DNA from: Augochlora pura
Lineage: Eukaryota > Arthropoda > Insecta > Hymenoptera > Halictidae
NCBI RefSeq assembly: GCF_028453695.1
Contig: NC_135773.1
Coordinates: 3,968,001 to 4,032,000 of the forward strand
Reading direction: 5' to 3'
Length of the DNA: 64,000 nt
In this document: one piece after another, positions 35,481 through 48,226 of the stretch
Numbering within the stretch: position 1 is the first letter of the stretch
Layout: every line of letters begins with the position of its first letter
The notes under the pieces: generated by a model
What the model saw: only the letters and a program-made list of their open reading frames with translations
Databases searched by the model: none
What the model was told of the DNA's origin: nothing
Program-made: the position numbers and the translations under genes

Positions 35481-35853
35481 CTCGGTGTCCGCTCTAAAAC
35501 CAGCAAAAGGCGCTAAAGTTGCCTTTTAGGGTATATATGAAGGGAGGGGAGGGAAAAAAAGCTGCTCCACTTTCGACTCATCCGCCTCGGTCTTTGTTTT
35601 CGCGAGTGGTTTTCATCGCGACTCGCTGAACGGGACCGGCACCGGCAACTTCACGCCTGATCTCTTCGCTGGTTTTCATCCTACGTGCATATATATTTTT
35701 TTTCGCGCTCCGATTTACCACATCAACGTTGGCTAACATTTTTAGGGGCGGTTAGAGCAGTGACCTTCGCCGCCAACACGTCTTTAAGCTTCTTGGCAAG
35801 GTCCTTCGTATGTGATAACTAGAGTGCAGTCCCCACGCATTTATGATGAAAAG

Positions 35854-36195
35854 ATTGAAAATATTAAGTACCAATTGAATTTAAACTGAATTGAAAATAT
35901 TAGATAAAAATTGAATTTAAACTGAACTGAAAATATTAAATAAAAATTGAATTTAAACTCAGTTGAAGATATTAAATAAAAATTGAATTTACACTCAATT
36001 GAAAATATTAAATAAAAATTGAATTTAAACGAAATTGAAAATATTAAATAATAACTGAATTTAAAGTAAATGGAAAATATTAAATAAAAATTGAATTTAA
36101 ACAAAATTTTCAATGTTAAATAAAAATTGAATTTAAACTAAATTTTCAATGTTAAATAAAAATTGAATTTAAACTAAATTTTCAATTTTAATTTA
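35854..36195. repeat. 36-bp AT minisatellite, copy B (9 units + part)
   Basis: One unit more than copy A. The extra unit is of the flipped ATTTTCAAT type: copy B has two such full units where A has one. The 90-codon minus-strand frame here simply translates the repeat (FKFNFYLIFSI recurring). Confidence 0.93.
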
Positions 36196-38393
36196 ATGGA
36201 GAATACTCTACTATATTAATATTTTATAAATTTCTGGCTGTCAGTAATAATGAACACTTTTACACTTTTTGAAAAGGCACAGAAACTTTGCTGAAAACAA
36301 GATAAATTTACAAAAAAGATATCACTATCAAATGGGTTTCTCCCGCAGTATTTTTATGCTTCGCGGACTTCAGCTCTCTCATGTGTTTCAAATTTTGAAA
36401 ATCGCCCGGGCCATTGTATAAAACCGCGATAAGGATTTCCTAGGAAAAATATTGCTTTTTAATGTATTTCGGGCGAGAGCGATTTTTGTCAAGGCTATCA
36501 CAAAAGCGTCGAATATATTACACCACGTGCACACAAGTAAAAGCTGCCGCGTCGAAATAAATAAATTCTTCGAGACAGATGCGATCGCAACGAATGACAT
36601 TGAAAAACGGCGTAACATATTTTAATAAAGCGAACCGTGTTTCGCATGAAAATATTCAGTGCAGCCGCTAATTCGCTGTCTATCCGCGTTGTTAAAAGCA
36701 ACGGGGTACCTCCTCCGTAAAATATTCGAATAATTTGGCGGGCAAAAGTTACGAACTTCGCGATAATTGTGCCGCGCGCGGCGATTTACATGCCAAAATT
36801 CCATAAAACTAATCCAAGCATTTTCATGCAAAGCACTGGATCGTCGAATACACGCGACACGCCGGTGTCTTAATTAAACGACATAAAAGCAGCCTGTACA
36901 GGTAAAAATAAGTAAAAATTTATTTCTCGATCTATTCGGCATAATTAAAAAAGCATGGAAATTATAGTTCACAAGAGGCTCTCTACTCTACAAGTGCGAT
37001 AAAGACACGCCGTTCCGTGATATTGCCGTTGTGTACAAGATTCAGGGAGATCGGCGAAATCCCAGGGTAATCTTTCCGCAGTCTAACGTGACACCATAAA
37101 CGCGGCGCATAAAGCGTATCACGGTGCTCCGGGACATCATACGCGGACGTAAATGGAGGCGTAATTCAAAATTGCGCAAGACGGAATGTTACGGTCGCGA
37201 GGGCTGCTCGTGAACTGATTGCATTCCACGGATATGGCTGGCGCGCAGACGAACGCATGAATGTTGATGGCGTTCCCGCGTCGCTACGTACCCGGCGACA
37301 CCGTCGTTTCGTTACGCGACGAGGCCGTTTCTTCTCGTCGCTACAAGTTCCGTAAAAACACAGGCGCTGTTCCCGTTTCATTCGAACACCCGTCGATCGC
37401 GATCGACTGCCCCCCCCGTAAACGATCGACTCGTTCGAATAACCGTGATCCCCTGCCGCGCGTCCGCGAACAGACGTCGCGCGCTATTTTATTATTCGTT
37501 CGCGGATAATGCGTTTACGGTAATGCTTTGTCTAGCCACCGTTCCCAGGTATTTAGGAGTTACATTAATAAAACGGCGCGCGTTAACGGCGCGGCGGACT
37601 CTCTTCCGATATTTCGCAATAAATACGAATCGCTGCCTTTCTGTTCCTCGCACGGAACCAATTACGCGCAATCGTATCGCACGATAGGGAATCCAAATAA
37701 TTGATGAAGCGCGACCGCTGCTTCGAACGTGTTTTTATTGAGAAATACGCGCCGGCCCGGCGGATGCGCGAATAATGCAAAGCGACCGGCCGGGGCGAAA
37801 TTACTGTCCACAAGTGGAAAACTTAGCCGCGGGCGTAGTTAAAGAGATGCCGTTCTCCGTGGGTTATCGATTATCCAACGAGTCCCACCGCAATGTTGCT
37901 GGCGTCGCAGGATTTGTTGCTGAATTCACCGCGAGACCGCAATTTACCGGTTATGGGGATTGTTGAACAATGGGGTATAACGTTTCCCGGTTTATGGTTT
38001 CGTTATGCTTTATCTAGCTGCGCTCTGATTGTAGAAAAATATTTCTCTAAACTGTATTATGGTGTTTTAATTTAGCGACCGTAAATGTTTTAATCGAAGT
38101 GCAACAAGTAGAGCAGAAATTAAAGAAATTAGGTACTTTTTGAGTAGTTTTAGTCATTTATATTCTGATATTATTATATTACTGTTATTGATTGGATTTG
38201 ATAAAAATTGTTGGGATAATTGTTCGTTTTTATATTTTTATTCCGATTGAATAATCGAATAATTTATGAAATGTCAAAGAAATTTAATTTGAAATTTTTA
38301 TGGTGTATGAAATTATTATGCGTGAAATTACTGTTAAAATTTTTATTCATATTTTAATATTACGTTCAATATATCAATAAAGTATTCTCAACG

Positions 38394-38790
38394 ATATCTC
38401 CTGTATTCCACTTATTTGGTGATCGATCGCGGCAACTACAATAGTCTGATCGTATACCATCCCTGTTCTACTTGTCTGATCGCAGGTTGTATAAATTCGA
38501 CTTGTCTGACCACACGCCGATCCTATTTTACTTCCCTGTATGGAAACGGGTTATCCCCATTCTACTTGTCTGACCACACACCATCCCTATTTTACCACTC
38601 CGTCTATAGGCTATCCTCATTCTACTTGTCTGACCATATACCATACCTATTTTACTTGGCCGGCCATTAGTCGTATTTCACGTGCCCAGCCGTTCGTTGT
38701 ACCTGTTGTACTGTATTTGTTCGACCATTGACCGGTCTATACTACTCGATGCTGACTACCGAATGTTACTACAACTGTGACCGGCCATAT
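38394..38790. repeat. degenerate repeat, CTACTTGTCTGACC family (locus 1, copy B)
   Basis: Counterpart of 18665-19060, nearly identical. Confidence 0.7.
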
Positions 38791-38917
38791 TTATTTTAAT
38801 ACGCGAGCTGTTCAATTATATTCGGAACGACTCTTTAGTTATTTAACATTCTATTTAGTCTGCTGGAACTGATGCAAACAATTTTATGGAAAATTCATCG
38901 TCCAGTAATAACAAAAT

Positions 38918-39047
38918 ATAAATGTTATATGTATATTTATGATATAAATGTTATATGCATATTTATAATATAAATGTCATATGCATATTTATAATATAAA
39001 TTTTATATGCATATTTATAATATAAATGTTATATGCATATTTATAAT
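38918..39047. repeat. 26-bp AT minisatellite, copy B (5 units)
   Basis: Five 26-bp units against three in copy A. The extra units carry private changes (ATGTCATATG, AATTTTATATG). Confidence 0.93.
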
Positions 39048-39453
39048 GTTTATATTTTTATATTTCTTTCATATTAATATATTTAATTAATATGTGGTAT
39101 ATAGTATAAAGGAAATATAAAAATATAAGTATCAGATATTAAAAAAATTCCATTAATGAATGAATTAAATTGTGACATATAGTAAAAGCAAGTTTTATAG
39201 GCTGAGAAAACTCTTGCGACTTGAAACATAGTCGGAACTTTGGCAGATCTTTAAACGATCGTATCTCGGAAGTAAAAACACGCGACTCGCGGCGATCTGG
39301 TCCCGCGGCCGCAGAAATTTCAGCCGCGTTATCCAAAAATCCCATTTCCGGGGCAACGGTTCCCTTACAGCACCGCGGGCCAGCGAAAAAAAATAAAATC
39401 GCCACCGTGCGCACGCGGGGTTTATTTACCCCGATACAGGAGAGCGAGAGCAG

Positions 39454-39492
<39 letters not shown>
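39454..39492. repeat. (AG)n, copy B
   Basis: About 12 nt longer than the copy-A run near 19675-19699. This changes the length of open frames crossing it by whole codons (Arg-Glu repeats). Confidence 0.95.
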
Positions 39493-39495
<3 letters not shown>

Positions 39496-41029
39496 GGCGC
39501 GGCGTTGCGGGGAACACTCGGTCTCGGTGGAGCGAGAGCCCTTTTTCAATTGGTGGCCCGGACAAAAACGTAATTACCTCCTTTTAGTTCTCGGCGGGGT
39601 CGTGCCGTGAAAGCGCGGGTAATGCAGATTAACAACGCTTTGGCGGAGAGCGGTATAGCGGATGCTCCGCGGGTAAATCCAGACGCACCGAAGCCGCCCC
39701 GCCGCCCGATGCGTCGCGGTTTTGCCGCGGTCGCCCGGCGAAGAAGGAACCGGAAATAGGACGGCGGGGAGGGTACGCGCACGGTGGGACCGCTCATTGT
39801 CTGCGAACGGTCCGTGCTCTCGTCAGTGGCTCCGAGTAATTGCAGAGCGCCGCGCGTAAGAGGATACGAACAAGAAGCTGGCCAGCGACGTTGTCACGCG
39901 CCGCGTTTTCGTTGGACGCCGCTCGTTTTAGAGCAAAACCGTGTAACGTCCGGCCGCCTGGGAGTCGCCGGCTCGGATAGAATCCTACGCGTTTGTCAAA
40001 AGTTTCGCCGGGCGGCTGCGGGGATCATTCCGGTCACGTGAAGCTGACCCTTGTGTCGGGACGCTGCGCTACGGCGAGATTCGATGACGACTTTGGAAGT
40101 TCGAACGTCGTTTCGAGGTGTAAACTTTCGTATTTAGTGGATTGATAAGAGGCTACGTGCTATCATTTTCTTCCATCCTGTGGCGATGTTACGTGAAGAT
40201 TTATATTTTTAATGAGTAAGTGATAATGTTATTCATATTCATCGATTTCTTCTAGGTGGAAACAAAATCTAATTCTCGTCTCGTCGAAATCTAAAAATCA
40301 ACGTAAATTCAAACATAAAGGGAAGAAAAATCGTCTCTTTCTATTAAGAAAGTTATTAAATTATTATCAACATAACTCTCGCAAAAATCATACAGCAAAC
40401 AGAAATTGCCTCCTACGAATTATAAAACGGAATTCATCCAACTTTTTCACAATTTTAACAACAGCATATACCCGAGTAAGAAAATACATCCTACAATTTT
40501 TAATTGGAGCAATTCAATAATTCCAATAGCTATAACATAAAAAACATCAAACCAATCATTTGACTGGCAGAAACAAAAAAGCTCTTCTATAGTTACATCG
40601 CTTTTCGTTCGCAAAAATCTAGAATAATCATGAACCGCGAGCTTCTTTAACATTTACGCACGAATTCCCGATACCGCAGTGGGTCGAGCGGCCGTAACCG
40701 TGCCCAGATAATTCAGGAGCGTTCAAATAGATAATGATTAGTCCATGACTCCTGTGTAACGCCGACTATGTCCCAACAGCCTGCTTGTTCCTCTTCAACC
40801 GAAAGTTTGCGGCGCGTTCGGCGCGGTTCGGGTTTAATTGTTGCGGGCTGTTCGAAACTGTCCAGGACGGTGCTAGTTCCTCCAGACTTCGGTGTTTTCG
40901 ATTAGCGTTGACGTGATTTGAAAATTCATTGTCGCTCGGAGTAACAACTTCCGAGTTCGCGAAGGCGGTATGAGTGTTTCGTACGTGCCGGCTTCGATCG
41001 TTTATAATTTTCACCGTATTCGTTGTGAT

Positions 41030-41280
41030 TTAACCCTTTGCCGTACTTTGGCGAGTCCGACTCGCGATGGAAATTACTAGTAATAAATAATTAAGTATGG
41101 ATGTTATTCTGTTCATTAAAATTGGAATAACATTCTAGTTCCTTGTTATTAATATTTAAGCGTACAAGAGAATTCAAGCACGGAATAAACATTAATGTTC
41201 TGTTCCTTCTTAGGAGTTGTGCCAATTGAAAAATTTCTAATCGCAGTGACTGTGAAGAAAATGGTACGACAAGGGGTTAA
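41030..41280. mobile_element. TTAA-flanked MITE 1 (copy B)
   Basis: Counterpart of 21237-21487, the same 251-bp length and the same terminal repeats. Confidence 0.75.
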
Positions 41281-41593
41281 TGTTATTCTCTTTGTCTGAA
41301 CATTGATGGTAATAACGTACTGTTGATGGTCCCAACTTACTGTCAATGGTCCAAACATACCGTCGATGGTCCTAACCTACTGTTAATACAATTCTCCTTC
41401 TTAACGACGTTCTCCCTGTCTGACCATTGATCGTGCCTATTCTACTTGCATGTTCGTAGACCGTGCCTACTATCTCTTATCCAATTCTACTCGCCTAATT
41501 ATTAGTCGCACGTGCTACACTTCTGGTTACAGGTCGACCCTATTCCGTTTATCAGATGGTCGTTAATGCACTTGTCAGATCATATGTTAATGT
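41281..41593. repeat. degenerate repeat, CTACTTGTCTGACC family (locus 2, copy B)
   Basis: Counterpart of 21488-21800 with a few SNPs in the TACTGTYRATGGTCC units. Confidence 0.65.
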
Positions 41594-42533
41594 TGTACAA
41601 CAAATGGTAAAATTATGTTGCACCGATTAAATGGGGAGTACTAATTTCATTCCTACGTTACGCTGCATGCTGATAACAATAAAAGTTGATAGCACACAGT
41701 ACATAATAGTACTCCATGTACGATGCATGTTTTTTGGAGTGGGGTGTTTTAAACAATTTTTTAATCTTGTTCTAGCTTCGATGTAATATACTTTTGCTTG
41801 CTCTTAAGCAATTCTTAGATATTCGACTTGATAATTACTATAACCTGTTTCTCTATTTTGACGTTTATGCTCCAAACGCAGTCTTCTTACATTGATTTCT
41901 ATAAAATGAAAACAGTATGAAATTCTTCTGAGTTCTTTTAATCTACTCGCTTTCAACGTAAACGCGTGAAACGCTCAATCCACGCATCCCCGTTCGCGCG
42001 ATCACAGGCAACCCTTATCCACGCAACAGCTTTCCAGCGGCGGGGGTAACGCAATTAAATCCTATCCAAGAGTTTTTACTGCTGAAACTTTCCACGGGGG
42101 GGGGGGGGGGGGAACGAAATCCTTCGGATTTCATAGCGGGCTAGATCGCCGCGATGTGTATAGTTTAATCGTCGACGACAACACTCGGCAAACATTTTTC
42201 ACCGGTTTCCCGCGTACACGGCGCGCGCGTACACCGCGATTCTCCGAGAATTTATCACCGGAAGCTGTCCAGGGAAATTTTTATCGTTGCATTAACGTCG
42301 CTCCGCGCGCTTTTACGCAACATAATTCCGCTGTACATGGCCGCATAATAAAAGCGCGGCGCGCGCGCGCGCGAGCGGAGCAAATCTTAAATCGCGTCGA
42401 AGCGACCGAAAGACGCAAATCCGAATCGAGGAAACCGGGCTGCGAAAGAATGCTTCTTCTGCGGAGGCAACAACGTTGATCCGAGAAGTCGACGACGCTG
42501 TCCTGTTTTCGTCCTGGAAGTCCCCGGGCTGGT

Positions 42534-43003
42534 TTAACCCTTTCGGTCCTATGTCTAGTGTGACTCGACGCAGATACGAACCACCATCATGCTTGGCTAA
42601 AAATTAATTAACCCCTTACACTACGACTCCTTTCATGCTGCATTGATTAGTACTCATTTGTTTTTAATATTTTCCCTAATAGGACCAAAAAATTGTTTCT
42701 CCTGTCATTTTTATTTACTTTCATTCTTAAACTTTGATAACAGAAGAATTTAATTTGATTTAAATGAAGTTAATAATATTTATATTTAGTAGATCTTGCA
42801 TGGAACCTTTGTCACGAGTCTGACACGTTATTATAGTGCAAAGGGTTATATGCAATGTCATTTAACTGGAACAATAATGACGAATAGAAAAGGAATACCT
42901 TTCATACGGAAATCACGAAAATTAAGGATTCGACAAAATTCAACATAAACAGTACCAAGCGGATAAGCGACTCGCGAAATCTGCGCGGACCGCAAAGGGT
43001 TAA
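42534..43003. mobile_element. TTAA-flanked MITE 2 with nested MITE 3 (copy B)
   Basis: Counterpart of 22742-23211, also 470 bp. The inner element is at 42608-42849. Confidence 0.66.
42608..42849. mobile_element. MITE 3, nested (copy B)
   Basis: Counterpart of 22816-23057, same ends including the degenerate right TTAT. Confidence 0.6.
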
Positions 43004-45577
43004 AGAATCGATATCGATGTGTATAGTTCGTGTTGTTGCGAGGACATTTGGAAATTGCGGCTCACAGGTCGTATCTTAATTAAATCGTAACTTCTTTCAC
43101 AATTGTTGAGGTTACGTCAACCCAGTATCCTAAAAATATTCAGCCCAGGTTAGAATAATTGAACAGCGTGTTTCGAAGGTCGAGAAAAAATTCTATTTAT
43201 CCAGTCGACGTTCCCGCATGAAGAATAGTCCGACTGTACTTTAAGCCTCCATCTTCGCCCACGTGATCCGTTAATCGACGCAACTTTTACGGGAATATTC
43301 AGCCGGACGAAATAATCCGAGCTTTACCCCCCGAAGCTTTAAAGCCCGCGCGCTGGCCGGCGCGTGTATAATCACTGTTGCGTCAATACGCAAACAGCAA
43401 CGCTTTATTGCGTATCGATTATGGAATTAGAAAATACAGGCCGTGATTAGTACAGCGCAACGTCATTAACGCCGGGAATTAGCTAAGCACATTGCGTCGC
43501 GCCGTACGGAATTATTTAAGGCAATGTTTAATAATCATTTTCTTTCTTTCTTTCTTTCGGCTCCGCGTATCGAAATTTCGTCCGTCGATTTTTCATGCGA
43601 ATTTTTCGCGGAACGGTTTCGGCGCGCGCGCGCGCGCGCGCGTTGCGATTGAACGAGCATCGATCACTTTTAATGCTTCCCGACGTTAGAGAGTTAATTA
43701 CTCGATCGTGTTTTATAGCTTTGGGAATACAGTCGAAATATCGTTCGACATTATACGGTATAATTGGGGAACGAATTTTACACGACCGAACAACAAATGG
43801 TTGATACTGTTGTTGACTTAATAATTCGAAGAGAAAGAAATGGAACGAGTGCAATTCAATTTGTTCATTGATCATTGCATACATTATATACAAAATCAAT
43901 AAGACAATCGTATACGGTTGTCCTTCCCGCACACGGAGTTTCATTCTACGGAAATAAATAAACATGCCCGGTGTTTGCATACAGTACTGTAATATGAAAT
44001 ACACGGCTCGTGCAACAGAAGCGATAAATAAGGTGTGCATTTCAATCGCATCTAGATTGCACAATTTCGTATAGATAAATACTGTCGCGAGAACGTGCGA
44101 AGAAACTGATGTCAATTATTTAATTTTCTTCTTGAGAAGTTGAATAAAAAATTAGGTATAGAAGAGCATGGGATATTATTAAAGGTTGCATTTTGAAATG
44201 AATGTAAAATGAATGTAATTCTTACGTAATGCTTTTTTCGGAGACAATTCAATTTCTGCAATGAATCGGATTTAATTATGCAGTGCTTCAACTAAAACGG
44301 CGTAGTTGAATAGATTTTAACCAGTTTATACGAATTTTCTGTCTGAGGTTAAATTGAATCAGACGTGTTCTATTTGTGGTTCCGTTCTCTCGTAACTAAA
44401 ATTACCACTAACCTGGTGAAAATGACAGAAATAGATGCTGAAAGTATATCAACTTTTACAGATGAGATTGCAAGTAACTCGACGTGCTAGGATTTCAAAT
44501 GGCTTGAGTTGTTTTATCATTTAATTTGTAGAACGTAAATTTATAAATCTGTCAGGTAAAATGGTTATTAGATTCAATAAGCTAAATTGAGCAGAGAGAT
44601 ATTAATAATACGGTTAATTATTATTATGCAAATAATAATAAGATTAACAGTAAGGTAAATGATCGCAACTGCGAGTCACAATATCTTGAAAATAATGGCT
44701 AGCTTCAAAGAAACAAATTATACCATCCAGACTAAGAATTGTGTACACTAAAATAATCCAGAAGTACATACTCTCTGAAATAAATAAATAAAATATAATA
44801 TACGGTATAGAATTTCAACAAAACTCGCAGCGAATCCATCAGAAACGTTTACCCGACGTCGCGATTAGGTGAAAAAGTTGAAAGTCGAGCAGTGTGTGTG
44901 CTGATTACTGTGGTTTTCTTTAACGATCATTCGAGCAACAACCGGGCACGCCACGTCTTGCATTTATTCATTTCTCCGCGAGGCCGGCGCGCGGAGTCTT
45001 TTCGCGTGGCGGGTTTGTTCGCGAAGATAGCAGTAGTAGGTCAGGAAGCGTTCAATAATTTTCAGATCACAGCGCTCCTCCATTACCGTGTAACTTCGTT
45101 AAAGGATAAGTGTTTTCGCGAGTTCGTTCCTTCGGCGGGCGAACGTTTCCGATCGCGTCTCGAGAAAACACGGTCGGGAAGCGGTCGGCCCACTCCAAGC
45201 GTGCCGGGACGCGGGACAATGTTTTACGAGCACGTCCGAGCGCAATTACAATCGTCGTTTACGACCTGACCGAACTATGGAAGCTTCTCTGGAAATTAAC
45301 TTCGGGGGCCCCGCGAGATTTTTCCGTGCCGTCAGATACCGGCTCGTTATTTTCCTATCTGCCTCCTCCTGACGACGCGAAACCGTTTGCCAAAAGTTTC
45401 CGAATTGACGACGTCTCGTAAACGATTGCCCCTTTAAGGGCACTCTCTCGTTTGGTACCGTGAAAAATAGAGCGACCTCGAGTTTTTCTTGGAGGAGACG
45501 ATTGAATTAGAAGAAGACGCTATTGTGGAAGTAGAAATTATTGCGAATTAATCAAATAAAAGTAAATACAATTGAAA

Positions 45578-45764
45578 GTGAAATAAAATGAAACGTGAAC
45601 TAAAATGAAACGTAAACTCCAATTAAACGTAAACTAAAATTAAAAGTAAAATAAAATTAAAAGTAAAATAAAATTAAAACTAAAATAAAATTAAAACTAA
45701 AATAAAATTAAAACTAAAATAAAATTAAAAATGAAATAAAATTAAAACTAAAATAAAATTAAAC
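45578..45764. repeat. 17-bp AT minisatellite, 11 units (copy B)
   Basis: Counterpart of 25784-25970, same unit number. Confidence 0.93.
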
Positions 45765-47631
45765 AAATCTGCAACAGCTTATCTGGCCCACGTTATTCCC
45801 ATTAAAACGTTGCTAAGAAAATATATATTAAATCGCATCTGCAACAGTTTTCTACTCATACGAATAATTCCTCTGGATTTAAGCGCGTATTTCTACTATA
45901 ATATCTAAACAGCGGATCTTTATGCATTTATGGCACATGCACGTTTATAAAATGCAGGAAAATGTGCATACTGATGAGGATCAATCGCAAGAATTTTTTT
46001 CCCTTTTTCCAGATATTTATAAAATGACTAATGCAAACAAGAATTTGCATAGAAGTCAACGATCTAATAACATGTTAATATATTCGTTGCTTTTGAGGTT
46101 CTACGGAGGGTTAAAATGTTGTTCTCCTTTCTCACTGCTAATTGTTGTACGTCTTGATTATTCCGTTCTACCTCTTATCAGTAACTAATACGATTTCTTT
46201 TATTAAATCTCACCTTCGGTTTCGTTTCGCAGATATTTTAGAAATCGATAGTGTTTTAAGGTATTTTCAGACCGATCAAACTAAAAACTAAATAAAATAT
46301 AGAAAATCGTGCTACACCTGAAACCCGAATATCAAACTATAAATAACAAAAAAGTAATCGAACGAGGCCTCAATCAATCAAATCGATTGGTTTCCGAAAC
46401 TCGTTCGGAAGCGGCAATCAAAATTTGCTTTTTTCTTTGCTGGTATTCTTTCTTATTTTATAGTTTATTTATTTTGTATCGTTACTGTCATAAACGTTAC
46501 AGTTTTTTACGATACGCAGAAACAACTCGATTGGATATTTCGCCACGCTTTCCTTCGAACAAAGCTTAATAGTTTCATCGAATTTCTCTCGGAATCGCAT
46601 ACTTGCTTTCGCCGCGAACAAGCGTTAAAACAAATTCAACGGTCACGATCAAAACCATCATTGTTGCTCCGCCTGTACACTTGCGAACAAATAGCCCAAT
46701 ATTTTTCAGTTATACAACGCCCCGTCACGGATTCACTCCGCGCAATGATATAGCGACGAAAAAGTTCGCGTGTCGCTGGCGCATTTTTCATTACGATCCG
46801 GCGTCGTCCGGCTCGAAAATATTGACGGAGCGCCATCAATTTCCGCGTGTACACAACGGTGCCCGCCGTTCCAATTAACATTCAACGGGCGGAGGCAAGT
46901 GTCCCATGCATAATCTGATCATTTGCCGCGGCATATTTAATTCCCGGCGAGCGCGAGTTCGACTATCTCGCGCGCGCCGCCCCGCGAATCGCGGAAACGA
47001 ATCGCTATTTTCCGTCCCGGTTGCCGAAACGAAATTTTCGATGGACGCGCCCGACATTCGCAGGCTGAAAAGTTGGCCCGGGCACTCGTTAAAACATTCA
47101 TCGGATCCCACCGTGCCGTGCCCTCTTCCCACCGACGCGGTCATGGTCGTCTTAGACCGACGGCGGTTCGAGATATTCGCGAAATCCGCTCGCGAAAGTT
47201 TTACCTCGAGTCAGCGCGTTGGGCGTTAGGTTACATGACCATAGCGATCGATTTGCTGGGAATCGTGGACGGAATTGGGAAAAGTGGACAAAAATCCCAT
47301 TAACGAGTTAGTATTTCTTATGAAAAGTTTGTAATTTTCTGTATTTGTATTGTCTACGTTGATTTTTGTCATATTTTAGTACAATTTTATGAAATAATTT
47401 AAAGAACGCTAACAATTTAATGGATACTTAAATGGCAACATTTTTCTGTGAATATATTATAGCGTAATTGTTATAGGAAACTGAAGCATTATATATTCTT
47501 AAAATCAACATCGCCTGCGAAGAGCTTTTTTTAATTGTAACCAGTTAAATTCAATAATAAATTTAACAACTCGTGAACAATAGCAAGCGTCAATTTGATA
47601 TGGAGAAATATAGTCCTTACGCGACAAGTAA

Positions 47632-47795
47632 GCACCTTTTTGCGTTTGCATTCCCCCTCCTACTAGCTCCCCACTACCGCAGCTATCGCTCGCTATTGGT
47701 CGAAGATTGTGACGTAGGTCGACGACGGTCGCTAGCGAACTATAGTTGCGACATTGAGTCAGCTAGTAAGAGGGGGAATGTAGAGACAAAGGTGC
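47632..47795. mobile_element. long-stem foldback element (copy B)
   Basis: Counterpart of 27838-27999. The left arm reads GCACCTTTTTGCG instead of GCACCTTTGCG. Confidence 0.63.
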
Positions 47796-48006
47796 GTTCT
47801 TCTCACGTGAGGGCTATAGGTATATTTAACAGCGCTTCAATCATATTTTGTACTTTTATCACAAATTCGTAACGAAACGTTTAGGAACTTTTTGTCATTT
47901 ATAGTCTCGTATCTTCCTATAGAACACGCCGATTTAGTGTATATATTAAATATAGAATACCCTGTATAATTAACGTGGCACTTGACGTGTTAATCAGCAT
48001 ACTGTC

Positions 48007-48226
48007 TTAACCTCTTCAGGGCCATATGTGTACATTTATTTCTCCTAAAATTATGATTATTCAAAGTGTAAAAGAAATGAGAATTGATTAAAAAACTATT
48101 TACTAGAGAGTCCCTCAGCAATATAGAAAAAAACCTTATCGAATAAAATAAAATAGATAATAAATAAAAAGGAAACAATTAAATAGATTCTTCCCTACAA
48201 TAAAAATTCATCTCTGAAGAGGTCAA
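48007..48226. mobile_element. TTAA-type MITE 4 (copy B)
   Basis: Counterpart of 28211-28430, same 220-bp length. Confidence 0.6.

Noticed and set aside
35841..36113. 90-codon frame with repeating Phe/Tyr/Leu/Ile peptide
   Set aside because: It is the translation of the 36-bp minisatellite, whose length is a multiple of three. The equivalent array in copy A does not keep it open.
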